NCBI GenBank assembly: GCA_003644445.1
Contig: QNCG01000005.1
Coordinates: 1 to 35,007, forward strand
Source of the DNA: Candidatus Duberdicusella sinuisediminis
GTDB lineage: Bacteria; Omnitrophota; Gorgyraeia; Duberdicusellales; Duberdicusellaceae
Direction of reading: 5' to 3'
Length of the DNA stretch: 35,007 nt
Each line of letters opens with the position of its first letter. Position 1 is the stretch's first letter. Shown piece after piece: positions 26,800-35,007 of this stretch. The translations under genes and the position numbers were made by a program. The notes beneath the pieces were generated by a model, which saw only the letters and a program-made list of their open reading frames with translations, was not told the DNA's origin and ran no database searches.

Positions 26800-28105
26800 G
26801 TATTTTAAGTTTAAAGAAAATAATACTAATTTAAAAAGAGAAATTTTAGGAGGATTAACTACCTTTTTTACTATGGCTTATATTATAGTAGTTAATCCAG
26901 CTATTTTGGAAGCTTGCGGTATTCCTAAGCCAGCCTCTTTTACTGCCACTGTGCTTTCAGCTTTTCTGGGAACTCTTTTAATGGGAGTTTATGCTAAAAG
27001 ACCTTTTGCTATTGCTCCTTATATGGGAGAGAATGCTTTTATTGCCTATACAGTATGTAAAGTCTTAGGTTTCCCCTGGCAAGTAGCTTTGGGGGCTGTG
27101 TTTTTAGGAGGAGTTTTATTTTTTTTCCTTACCGTATTTAAGTTAAGAGCCTGGTTATCTAAATCTATCCCTCAGTCTTTAAAGTATAGTTTTTCGGTAG
27201 GGTTAGGACTTTTCTTAGCTTTTATTGGTTTAAATATTTCGGGGTTTATAAGTTTAGGCACAGCTTCAGCTCCAGTGAAGTTAGCCAATTTAAGAACACC
27301 CGATACTTTATTAGCTGTTTTTTGCCTTCTTTTGATTTCTCTCTTGATGATTAAAAAAGTAAGAGGAGCTTTTTTATTAGGTATGCTTTCAGTTACTTTT
27401 TTAGGGGTTTTTTGGGGAAAGATAAAAATAGATTCTTGGTGGAGTTTGCCTCCTTCTTTAGCTCCGACTTTTTTAAAATTTACTGAATTTTTTAAATATC
27501 CGGGATTGGTCTTAACCTGGGGGATGTTTTCAGTGGTTTTAACTGTATTTGTTATGGATTTCGTAGATACTATGGGTACTTTAATTGGGGTTTCAGCCCG
27601 AGCAGGTCTTTTAGATAAAGATGGGAACCTCCCGGAGATTGAGAAACCTATGTTAGTAGATGCTTTAGCTACAATATTTTCGGCAAGTTTAGGAACCACT
27701 ACTGCTGGTACTTATATAGAGTCAGCCTCAGGCGTAGAAGAAGGAGCTCGCACCGGCTTTTCCAGTGTGGTTTGTGCTTTCTTATTCTTATTAGCTTTAT
27801 TCTTTTCTCCTCTGCTTACCCTGGTTCCTCCCTATGCTTATGGCCCGGTTTTAGTTATTGTGGGCAGTTTAATGATTTTCCCTGTGGCCAGAATAGATTT
27901 TTCTGACTATACTGAGTATATCCCTGCGTTTTCAGTAATTGTATTTAGCTGTTTTACCTATAATTTAGGAGTAGGGATTACTGCAGGGTTTTTGTTCTAT
28001 CTTTTGCTTAAATTATTTTCAGGAAGATTTAAAGACTTAAATTTGGGGAGAATTCTTTTGGGAATAGTTTCTCTTTTATTCTTTTTATTTTATCCTTATA
28101 ACTAA
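26786..28105 (+). CDS. AzgA/NCS2-type purine permease
   Basis: LKREILGGLTTFFTMAYIIVVNPAIL...APYMGENAFIAYTV...FVMDFVDTMGTLIGVSARAG...SASLGTTTAGTYIESASGVEEGARTGFSSV. Confidence 0.92.
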   Translation: MFLDRYFKFKENNTNLKREILGGLTTFFTMAYIIVVNPAILEACGIPKPASFTATVLSAFLGTLLMGVYAKRPFAIAPYMGENAFIAYTVCKVLGFPWQVALGAVFLGGVLFFFLTVFKLRAWLSKSIPQSLKYSFSVGLGLFLAFIGLNISGFISLGTASAPVKLANLRTPDTLLAVFCLLLISLLMIKKVRGAFLLGMLSVTFLGVFWGKIKIDSWWSLPPSLAPTFLKFTEFFKYPGLVLTWGMFSVVLTVFVMDFVDTMGTLIGVSARAGLLDKDGNLPEIEKPMLVDALATIFSASLGTTTAGTYIESASGVEEGARTGFSSVVCAFLFLLALFFSPLLTLVPPYAYGPVLVIVGSLMIFPVARIDFSDYTEYIPAFSVIVFSCFTYNLGVGITAGFLFYLLLKLFSGRFKDLNLGRILLGIVSLLFFLFYPYN

Positions 28106-28117
28106 AGGGAGGGGGTT

Positions 28118-28660
28118 ATGTTGGTTAAGAGTTTAGGTCTAAGATTTAGTTTTTTGAAACTGGTGAGAGAAATTTTAATAGTGAGTATTTTTGTTTTTCT
28201 TTTAACTCTTTCTTCTAAAGCAAGAATTTATTTCCCTTTCTCTCCTGTTCCTGCGACTTTGCAGACTTTAGTTATTTTTTTAGGTGTAGTTTTCTGGAGA
28301 GAGAAAGCAGTTTTTTCTCAGCTTATCTGGATTTTCTTAGGTATTTTAGGTCTTCCTCTCTTTTCTCGGGGAGGAGGGTCTCTCTATATTTTTTCTCCCA
28401 CTTTTGGATATATATCAGGATTTTTAGTAGCCAGCTTATTCTTAGTTAAGTTTTTATTTTTAAAAAAGAATTTTTATTGGTACCTTCTTTCTTTCTCCTT
28501 AGCTAATCTAATCATTTATATTTTGGGAGTGGTAGGGATTGTTTTGAGTTTAAAGATTTCTTTTCTTTCAGCAATAGGGATTGGGGTTTTTCCTTTTATA
28601 TATGGAGATTTTTTGAAGATAGTCTTAGCTAGTTTAATAACTAAGTTAAGCAAAGTTTGA
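28118..28660 (+). CDS. bioY: Biotin transporter substrate-binding subunit BioY
   Basis: ARIYFPFSPVPATLQTLVIFLGVVFWREKAVFSQLIWIFLGILGLPLFSRGGGSLYIFSPTFGYISGF. Confidence 0.9.
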   Translation: MLVKSLGLRFSFLKLVREILIVSIFVFLLTLSSKARIYFPFSPVPATLQTLVIFLGVVFWREKAVFSQLIWIFLGILGLPLFSRGGGSLYIFSPTFGYISGFLVASLFLVKFLFLKKNFYWYLLSFSLANLIIYILGVVGIVLSLKISFLSAIGIGVFPFIYGDFLKIVLASLITKLSKV

Positions 28661-29262
28661 TTATGTTGCGACGCTGGTTTTTTACCGGATTAGTAGTTTT
28701 AGTGCCTGTGGTTATTACTATCTATGTAGTAATAGGGCTCTTTAACTTTGCTGATTCTATTTTAGGTAAGTATATAAATCGTTATATTTTCCTTTATTTT
28801 GGTTATAAAATCCCGGGTTTAGGGATAATCTTTTCGGTCTTGATAATTGTTTTGGTAGGAATTATTTCTTCTTTTCTCAGGTGGAGGATTTTTAAGCGGT
28901 TGGAATTATTAATTTTAAAATTTCCTTTAGTGGGCAGAATTTATGCCCCTACCAAAGAAATTGTAAGATTTTTATTTTCTCCCTCTAAACCTTCTTTTAA
29001 AAGAGTTGTGTTAGTAGAATTTCCTAAAGAGGGTATATATTCTTTAGCTTTTATAACTGGAAAGTCTTCTAAGATTAATCAAAAGACTGGTAAAAAAATG
29101 ATAAGCATCTTCATTCCTTCTTCACCTTCTCCTCTCACCGGCTTTACTTATTTTATATCTGAAGATAAACTCATCTATTTAGATATCTCTGTAGAAGAGG
29201 CAGTTAAGATTATAGTTTCGGGAGGAATGTTGAGTTCTTCAGAAAATTTCTCTCAAAAATAG
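28657..29262 (+). CDS. DUF502 family membrane protein
   Basis: RRWFFTGLVVLVPVVITIYVV...IPGLGIIFSVLIIVLVGIISS...PLVGRIYAPTKEIVRFL...VLVEFPKEGIYSLAFITG...FIPSSPSPLTGFTYFI. The true start may be ATG 28663. Confidence 0.87.
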   Translation: MIMLRRWFFTGLVVLVPVVITIYVVIGLFNFADSILGKYINRYIFLYFGYKIPGLGIIFSVLIIVLVGIISSFLRWRIFKRLELLILKFPLVGRIYAPTKEIVRFLFSPSKPSFKRVVLVEFPKEGIYSLAFITGKSSKINQKTGKKMISIFIPSSPSPLTGFTYFISEDKLIYLDISVEEAVKIIVSGGMLSSSENFSQK

Positions 29263-29315
29263 TTGCCTATTTTTAAAATTTAGATAAAATATATCTCTAT
29301 TTTATTTTCTAAATT

Positions 29316-32300
29316 ATGGCTAAGTATAGTTTAAACAAAGAAGAGTTTTTCATAGAAGACTACAACAAGGCAAAAAGTTTTTGTAGTTTCTTGCCCGGTA
29401 TTTCTGGTAAGTTTGGCCTTCCTCTTTGGTGCTTTTATGTAAATAGGGCTCAGGGAGTAGTAAGTTTGGGGATAAAAGATAAGGACCACTCCCTTTTAGA
29501 ATTTTTACCGGCCAATAAGTCTCTATTTTCAGTATTTTACCGGGGGTTCAGGACATTTTTAAAAATAGACTCTAAATTTTATGAGCCTTTCCGCATCCCC
29601 CAGAAGAACCAGGTGAGGCAGGTTATGAAAGTGTCTTCCTCTTTTCTGGAGATTGAAGAGGAAAATAAAAAGAGGGGTTTGGATATAAGGGTAAGGTATT
29701 TTACTCTGCCTTCTTCTGAATTTGCTTCTTTAGTAAGGATAGTGGAGTTAAAAAATATTACTACCCGGCCCAGAGATTTAGAAATTATTGATGGTTTGCC
29801 AGGTATACTTCCCTATGGTTGTAAGAACCTTTTTCTTAAAGATTTAGCCCGGACTTTAGAGGCTTGGATGCAAAGTTATCTTAATAAAGATTTAGCCTTT
29901 TTTAAGTTGAAGGTTTCTCCTCAGGATATTGCTCAGACTATTTATATCCAAGGAGTAAATTTCTATTTTTCTTGTTTTTTCTCTAAGAAAAACGAGATTA
30001 AATTTTTAAGGCCAATCATAGATTCCCACCTTCTTTTTGGCGAGGATTCAGACTTAAGCCTCCCTTTTAATTTTGCAGATAAAAAGTTTAATTATGTAAA
30101 GAAAGACCTTCTTCTGGGAAGGACTCCCTGTGCTTTTTCCTTCGTCAAACTGAGGCTTAATCCCCAGGAGAGTTTTAGATTTTTTAGCTTTATTGGTTCA
30201 GCAGAAAGAGAGGAAGAGGTTGTTAATTTTTCTAAGAAGCTAAGTTTGAGTTGGATTGAGGATAAGTTTGAAGAGAATAAAAAAATTATAAAAGAGATTC
30301 AGCAAAAGGCTTTTATAAATTCTTCATTAAAAACCCTTGACTTCTATACTCAGCAGAATTTCTTAGATAATGTTTTAAGGGGAGGGTTTCCTCAAAGGTT
30401 TGGAGATAAAGTCTTTTATCTCTATAATAGAAAGCACGGAGATTTAGAAAGAGATTATAACAGATTTAAATTTGAACACAACTTCCTTTCTTCAGGAGAA
30501 GGAAATTACCGGGATATAAATCAGAATAGACGCCAGGATGTATTTTTTGAGCCCAAAGTTTTTGAAGAAAATATCCGGTTATTTTTTAATCTTCAGAGGT
30601 TAGATAGTTATAATCCTTTAGTAGTTAAGTCTCCTAAGTTTATTTTTAGGGATAAAGAGTCTTTTAAGAAGGCTTTTTTTGAGTTTTTCGTTTCAGAATT
30701 GTTAAAGAAGTTAGAAGGAATGGTGTTTTCAGAATTTTCTCTCTCGGAGTTTATGAGGTTTTTGAAGGAAAATAAAGTATCTTCTAAATTGTGGGAGGAA
30801 TTAATTAAAAGAGTTTTGAGTTTTTCTAAGAAGGTAGAACAGGCTGATTTTGGAGAGGGTTTCTGGATAGACCACTTTACTTATAATTTGGATTTGGTAG
30901 AGAGTTTTTTAGCAGTATTTCCTGATAAAGAATCAGAGCTCTTATTTAAAGAAGAGTATTCTTTCTATGATGATTTCTGCAAACTGACCCCCCGGAGGAA
31001 AAGATATTACCTTAAAGATGGCTATATTTTGCAAAAAGATTTTCTGGGGTTTGACGGGGAAAAAGCCAATTTGATAAATTCCCGTCAGTATTTTAAACAC
31101 CAGTTAAGAATAAGAGATAAAGACGAAGTTTTCTATACTAACTTATTAGTTAAGCTTTTGGTAGTAGTTTTGAACCGGATTTCTACCCTTGACCCTTTTG
31201 GCAGGGGCGTAGAAATGGAGGCAGGAAAACCGGGCTGGTGTGATGCCCTTAATGGTTTACCTTCTCTTTTAGGCTCCTCTTTGGCCGAGACCTTTGAGCT
31301 TTTGAGGATAATTCTCTTTCTTAAAGAAAAGGTTGGAAAATACAGAGAAAAGAAGATATCTCTGCCTTCAGAAATATTTAACTTTTTTAAAGACTTAAAA
31401 GAGCTTCTTCAGGAAAGTAAATCGGAGGGTTTTAAAGATAGTCTGGATTTCTGGGAGAGGAGCCATACTCTTAAAGAAGATTTCCGGGAAAAAGTCTTCT
31501 GGGGAGTAAGTTCTGAATTTTATTCACTATCTTTAGGAGAGGTAGAGGAGTTTTTAGAGCTGAGTGAGGAGAAGATTTCTTTAGGGTTAAAAGATATAGA
31601 TTATAAGAGATTGCCTACTTACTTTATAAATGAAGTAGTGGAATACCAGGAAAAGCAGGGTTTTATCTTTCCTTTAAAGTTTAAACAGAAGGAACTCCCT
31701 ATCTTTTTAGAAGGCTTTGTGAGAGCTATGAAGATATCGCCCCCAGAAACTATTAAACTAATCTACAATTCTTTAAAGAAAAGTTCCCTCTATGATAAGA
31801 ATTTAAAGATGTACAAAATCTGTACTTCTTTGAGAAAAGCACCTTTGGAAATAGGAAGAATAAAAGTATTTCCTCCGGGCTGGTTAGAAAATGAATCTAT
31901 CTGGGTGCATATGGAGTATAAGTATCTTTTGGAATTAATAAAGGCTGGACTTTATGAAGAGTTCTATAAAGAATTTTTTAACTGTTTTATCTGTTTTTTA
32001 AAACCTTCAATTTATGGGAGAAGTAATTTAGAGAATTCTTCTTTTATAGTAAGTTCAGCTAATCCCGATAAGAAGCTCTGGGGGAGAGGTTTTGTGGCTC
32101 GACTTACTGGAGCAACTTCTGAAGCTTTAAATATACTACTTTTTATGTGTTTAGGAAAAAATCCTTTTTATCTGAAGCAAGGGAAATTAATATTAGAGTT
32201 TAAGCCTTTGTTAAAGAAAGACCTTTTTACTAAAAAAGAAGATGCTGTCTTTATCTTAGATAATAAAGGAAAACCCCAGGAATTTACTCTCCCTAAAAAT

Positions 32301-32519
32301 ACTTTTTCCTTTATGTTTTTAGGCAAGACTTTGGTTATCTATCATAATCCCCAGAGAATTGATACTTATAACCGGAAAGCAAAAGTAGAAAAAATAATAG
32401 TTAGATATGCCAACCAGGAGGAATTTGTATTTAATTCTTCTCAGATAGAAGAACCACATTCTTTAAGGATAAGAGACCAGAAAGCCTGGATTATTGAAGT
32501 ATTTATTACTTCGGGTTAA
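29316..32519 (+). CDS. GH94-like (cellobiose-phosphorylase-related) 1067-aa protein of uncertain substrate
   Basis: NKAKSFCSFLPGISGKFGLPLWCFYVNRAQGVVSLGIKDKDHSLLEFLPANKS... and EMEAGKPGWCDALNGLPSLLGSSLAE (WxDxxN reminiscent of the GH94 WND catalytic segment). Substrate not inferable. Confidence 0.7.
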   Translation: MAKYSLNKEEFFIEDYNKAKSFCSFLPGISGKFGLPLWCFYVNRAQGVVSLGIKDKDHSLLEFLPANKSLFSVFYRGFRTFLKIDSKFYEPFRIPQKNQVRQVMKVSSSFLEIEEENKKRGLDIRVRYFTLPSSEFASLVRIVELKNITTRPRDLEIIDGLPGILPYGCKNLFLKDLARTLEAWMQSYLNKDLAFFKLKVSPQDIAQTIYIQGVNFYFSCFFSKKNEIKFLRPIIDSHLLFGEDSDLSLPFNFADKKFNYVKKDLLLGRTPCAFSFVKLRLNPQESFRFFSFIGSAEREEEVVNFSKKLSLSWIEDKFEENKKIIKEIQQKAFINSSLKTLDFYTQQNFLDNVLRGGFPQRFGDKVFYLYNRKHGDLERDYNRFKFEHNFLSSGEGNYRDINQNRRQDVFFEPKVFEENIRLFFNLQRLDSYNPLVVKSPKFIFRDKESFKKAFFEFFVSELLKKLEGMVFSEFSLSEFMRFLKENKVSSKLWEELIKRVLSFSKKVEQADFGEGFWIDHFTYNLDLVESFLAVFPDKESELLFKEEYSFYDDFCKLTPRRKRYYLKDGYILQKDFLGFDGEKANLINSRQYFKHQLRIRDKDEVFYTNLLVKLLVVVLNRISTLDPFGRGVEMEAGKPGWCDALNGLPSLLGSSLAETFELLRIILFLKEKVGKYREKKISLPSEIFNFFKDLKELLQESKSEGFKDSLDFWERSHTLKEDFREKVFWGVSSEFYSLSLGEVEEFLELSEEKISLGLKDIDYKRLPTYFINEVVEYQEKQGFIFPLKFKQKELPIFLEGFVRAMKISPPETIKLIYNSLKKSSLYDKNLKMYKICTSLRKAPLEIGRIKVFPPGWLENESIWVHMEYKYLLELIKAGLYEEFYKEFFNCFICFLKPSIYGRSNLENSSFIVSSANPDKKLWGRGFVARLTGATSEALNILLFMCLGKNPFYLKQGKLILEFKPLLKKDLFTKKEDAVFILDNKGKPQEFTLPKNTFSFMFLGKTLVIYHNPQRIDTYNRKAKVEKIIVRYANQEEFVFNSSQIEEPHSLRIRDQKAWIIEVFITSG

Positions 32520-32567
32520 TTTATCAATATCCGTATAATACTAATTAGGGTTAAAAGGAGGCGGTTT

Positions 32568-33701
32568 TTGAGGGTGTTTAAAAGAACCCTGAAAGCATTT
32601 TCTATCCTTTTCTTAGTCTATGTCTTCCTTCTAAGTATTAAGCTGATTAGTAAAGGAGCCCATTTTTTAGGTGAAGACTTTGCTCGCAAACTCATCTCTA
32701 CCACTTCAGACCCTTTTGTCGGGCTTTTTATTGGTATCTTAGTTACAGTAGTGGCTCAGTCTTCTTCTTTAACTACTTCTTTGGCGGTGGCTTTAGTGGG
32801 TGCTGGTACTTTAAATATTAACTGTGCTATCCCCATTATTATGGGAGCTAATATTGGCACAACCGTTACTAACACTTTGGTTTCTTTAGGTCACATTTCC
32901 TGGAGAGCAGAGTTTAAAAGAGCCTTTCAGGCGGCTACAGTCCATGATTTTTTTAATATTTTGACAGTGATAATCCTTTTTCCTCTTCAGCTTAAATTTG
33001 GGTATCTTACTAAGATTTCTCTATTCTTTGAAAGGTTATTTGAGGGAGTAGGAGGAGTTAAGTTTAGCAGTCCTGTAAAAGTTCTTCTTTCTCCAGCAAT
33101 TTCTTTTTTTAAGAAGGTATTTATAGAAAATCTTTCTTTTTCAGAAAACTGGGCAGGGATTTTATTTATTATTCTGGGATTAGTCTTTTTATTTTCCTCT
33201 CTGTTTTTCTTAGTTAAAATATTAAGAAAGCTCTTTATTGGGAAGGCTGAGGTTTTAATAGATAAGTATATATTTAGAAATAATTTTTTAGCTATGAGTT
33301 TAGGGTTTTTAATTACAGTAATAGTTCAGTCTTCTTCTTTAACTACTTCAGTGATGGTTCCTTTAGCTGCCGCTGGGGTTTTAAGTTTAGAAAAAGTCTT
33401 TGTTTATACTATGGGGGCAAACGTGGGTACTACCTTTACTGCTCTCTTAGCTTCTTTGGCTGTGGTCGGAGAAGGTAGAACTGCAGCTTTAACCGTAGCC
33501 TTAGCTCATTTATTCTTTAATCTTTCGGGGATAGCTATATTTTATCCTTTTAAGAAGATAAGAAATATTCCCCCAGCTTTGGCTAAGAAGCTTTCTCAAC
33601 TCTGTTATAAGCGGAGGTACTTTTCTTTAATCTATACTTTAGTAATTTTTATGGTTTTACCTTTGTTCCTTATTTTTTTAAGAAAGCTCTTTGTAAAATG
33701 A
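32568..33701 (+). CDS. Na+/phosphate cotransporter (NptA/PNaS) family protein
   Basis: Internal repeat VVAQSSSLTTSLAVALVGAGTLNINCAIPIIMGANIGTTVTNTLVS / VIVQSSSLTTSVMVPLAAAGVLSLEKVFVYTMGANVGTTFTALLAS. TTG start after aaaaggagg. Confidence 0.93.
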   Translation: MRVFKRTLKAFSILFLVYVFLLSIKLISKGAHFLGEDFARKLISTTSDPFVGLFIGILVTVVAQSSSLTTSLAVALVGAGTLNINCAIPIIMGANIGTTVTNTLVSLGHISWRAEFKRAFQAATVHDFFNILTVIILFPLQLKFGYLTKISLFFERLFEGVGGVKFSSPVKVLLSPAISFFKKVFIENLSFSENWAGILFIILGLVFLFSSLFFLVKILRKLFIGKAEVLIDKYIFRNNFLAMSLGFLITVIVQSSSLTTSVMVPLAAAGVLSLEKVFVYTMGANVGTTFTALLASLAVVGEGRTAALTVALAHLFFNLSGIAIFYPFKKIRNIPPALAKKLSQLCYKRRYFSLIYTLVIFMVLPLFLIFLRKLFVK

Positions 33702-33713
33702 TGTAGGTGAGAA

Positions 33714-34379
33714 ATGTTTAAAGATATTTTAAATATTTGGAAAGAAGAAGAGTTTTTAAAGAAAGTAGTAAAAGATTTTGAGAATATGCTCAAAGAAGCT
33801 CAAGATATCTTTGATAAGGCAACTTCTGTATTTTGGAAGAAGATACCTTCTCAGGAAGTTCATGCCTTAATATACTCAAAAGATAGAAAGATTAATGAAG
33901 AAGAGCAGAAAATAAGAAGAAGACTCATTGAACACTTAGCTATTAATCCCCGTAAAGATTTTACTGCCTGTTTGGTTTTTATGAGTGTAGTAAAGGACGC
34001 TGAAAGAATCGGTGATTATTGTAAAAATATTTTTGAGCTAAGTTATATCTTGAAAAGTTCACCCCAGGACAACTTAACCAGTAGTTTCCAGGATTTAGAA
34101 ACCCAGATAAGAGAGAGCTTGCAGGAGATTCCTTCAGCTTTCATTTCTGCAGATAATGAGAAGGCAGTTACTCTGATGCAGAGGCACGGAAAAATTTCTT
34201 CTCAATGTGAGAGTATGATTCGTTCAATGATTGACCAAAATTTTTCTGCTGATAAGACCGTAGCTTACACTTTGCTTTTACGCTACTACAAGAGAATCAG
34301 TGCTCATATAGCTAACATAGCCTCAGCTATAATAAACCCTATAGAAAAAATTGATTATGTAGCTGAAGGGCTTCTTTAA
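33714..34379 (+). CDS. PhoU-domain protein
   Basis: Helical PhoU-like pattern (INPRKDFTACLVFMSVVKDAERIGDYCKNIFELS) adjacent to the Na/Pi transporter. Confidence 0.8.
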   Translation: MFKDILNIWKEEEFLKKVVKDFENMLKEAQDIFDKATSVFWKKIPSQEVHALIYSKDRKINEEEQKIRRRLIEHLAINPRKDFTACLVFMSVVKDAERIGDYCKNIFELSYILKSSPQDNLTSSFQDLETQIRESLQEIPSAFISADNEKAVTLMQRHGKISSQCESMIRSMIDQNFSADKTVAYTLLLRYYKRISAHIANIASAIINPIEKIDYVAEGLL

Positions 34380-34439
34380 ATTATTAGTTCTTTTGTTTTA
34401 TTGTTCAGGCGGTTATTAGTTAAAGAATAAAGGGGTAAG

Positions 34440-34520
34440 ATGTCTAAGAGAAAGAGGAGAGGAAAACTTTCCTGGAGAAGCAAGAGAGCAAACCACGGAA
34501 GAAAACCCTGTAGAGGTTAA
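34440..34520 (+). CDS. 26-aa highly basic microprotein MSKRKRRGKLSWRSKRANHGRKPCRG
   Basis: ATG 34440, SD-like aaaggggtaag, TAA 34518-34520; below the ORF-track length cutoff. Confidence 0.6.
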   Translation: MSKRKRRGKLSWRSKRANHGRKPCRG

Positions 34521-34532
34521 CTCCAGCCGCTT

Positions 34533-34550
34533 TCTATTCTAATGAATAGA
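34533..34550. terminator. Hairpin TCTATTC-TAAT-GAATAGA between convergent genes
   Basis: Perfect 7-bp stem with tetraloop between the + microprotein and the - strand CDS; AT-rich, no U-tract. Confidence 0.35.
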
Positions 34551-34569
34551 TAAACTATCAAACTAAAGT

Positions 34570-35007
34570 TCAGAATTGGTAGGGGTTATTTAAGTCTCGC
34601 CAGGCAGTAATCTGAACTGAGGCTTCTATTCCTAAATTTTCAATAGCAGACATATAGTCAGCATTATAGGCAAGATGGGCATTGCCATTTATCCTTACTT
34701 CTTGGGCCCAGACTCCTCCATCTACATTTAGACCTCCTCCGCCCCCATTTATCCGGAATTGACCCCGAGTATAGATTACCCCGTCAATCTGGCCATTACC
34801 ATTAATTACTATATCATCGGTATCATCAGGATCAGTTATAATATCCCCTGCTACTACAAAGAAACCTCCAATAGTTCCGATATTACCGTTAAGTTCTAAA
34901 TCAGTAGTTACATAGACTACATTAGGGACTCCTTCGGAGTACCAGAAAGAAGATGGGAAACTATCATTCCCATTTTTTACTTCCTGAAGACGAGTTTCAT
35001 CATAGAC
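34570..35007 (-). CDS. C-terminal part of a PilX-N/DUF7305-like surface or pilus-assembly protein (5' end outside window)
   Basis: Minus-strand open frame from 35007 to stop at 34570-34572: VYDETRLQEVKNG...LELNGNIGTIGGFFVVAGDIITDPDDTDDIVINGNGQIDGVIYTRGQFRINGGGGGLNVDGGVWAQEVRINGNAHLAYNADYM...DLNNPYQF*. Confidence 0.6.
   Translation of the reverse strand, partial: VYDETRLQEVKNGNDSFPSSFWYSEGVPNVVYVTTDLELNGNIGTIGGFFVVAGDIITDPDDTDDIVINGNGQIDGVIYTRGQFRINGGGGGLNVDGGVWAQEVRINGNAHLAYNADYMSAIENLGIEASVQITAWRDLNNPYQF

Noticed and set aside
27172-27699. Minus-strand 175-aa ORF opposite AzgA-type permease
   Set aside because: Shadow ORF of a well-supported purine permease; composition (Lys/Pro/Ile rich) is typical of antisense reading.
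29263-29290. TTGCCT-N16-TAAAAT upstream of the GH94-like gene as a promoter
   Set aside because: Plausible but weak in this AT-rich sequence; many equal-quality matches expected by chance.
32568-33701. Long internal repeat QSSSLTTS...GAN(I/V)GTT considered as recent duplication
   Set aside because: Intrinsic inverted-topology repeat of the Na/Pi cotransporter family, not a novel duplication.
1-35007. CRISPR array, rRNA operon, or obvious defence/antiphage system
   Set aside because: No regularly spaced direct repeats, rRNA-like segments or defence-family motifs were seen by eye on either strand.

Overview
AT-rich bacterial window of densely packed, mostly + strand housekeeping genes. The gene content (LptE/BamD/Lnt/LpxL-like set, type IV pilus and ComEA/ComEC genes, DUF502, GH94-like giant protein) suggests a diderm candidate-phylum lineage; my guess is Omnitrophota-like, inferred from content and not searched. 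Supported content in order: 3' end of an IS256/Mutator-type transposase; pseudopilin; CHASE2/degenerate-GGDEF/HD-GYP sensor; VIT1/CCC1-like gene broken by two homopolymer frameshifts; tRNA-Leu(CAA); tRNA-Ala(GGC); a decayed second tRNA-Ala 3' half carrying a 30-bp double palindrome; nfo; leuS; comEA; comEC lacking an MBL domain; bamD-like; lptE; holA-like; rpsT; murJ; compact uvrC; MGMT; PilT-like ATPase; prfB with +1 programmed frameshift; secA; lnt; adenosine-specific kinase; LpxL-like acyltransferase; small TM protein; patatin; radical SAM; polyprenol/DAG-kinase-like protein; AzgA-type permease; bioY; DUF502; GH94-like 1067-aa protein; Na/Pi cotransporter; PhoU-like protein; an untracked 26-aa basic microprotein; and the 3' part of a PilX/DUF7305-like surface protein. 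The strongest non-routine signals are: (1) a 123-bp MITE-like element with TTTA direct repeats inserted in the MGMT 3' end, whose virtual excision restores an immediate stop codon; (2) a precise 30-bp tandem-palindrome insertion in the T-loop of a decaying tRNA-Ala copy; (3) substitutions at catalytic motifs in the PilT-like ATPase (Walker B Glu to Asn) and the LpxL-like protein (HX4D/E to HX4P); (4) the 26-aa basic microprotein; and (5) a contiguous, partly overlapping acyltransferase / patatin / radical SAM / lipid-kinase cassette that may be an uncharacterised membrane-lipid pathway. No CRISPR array or rRNA was seen.
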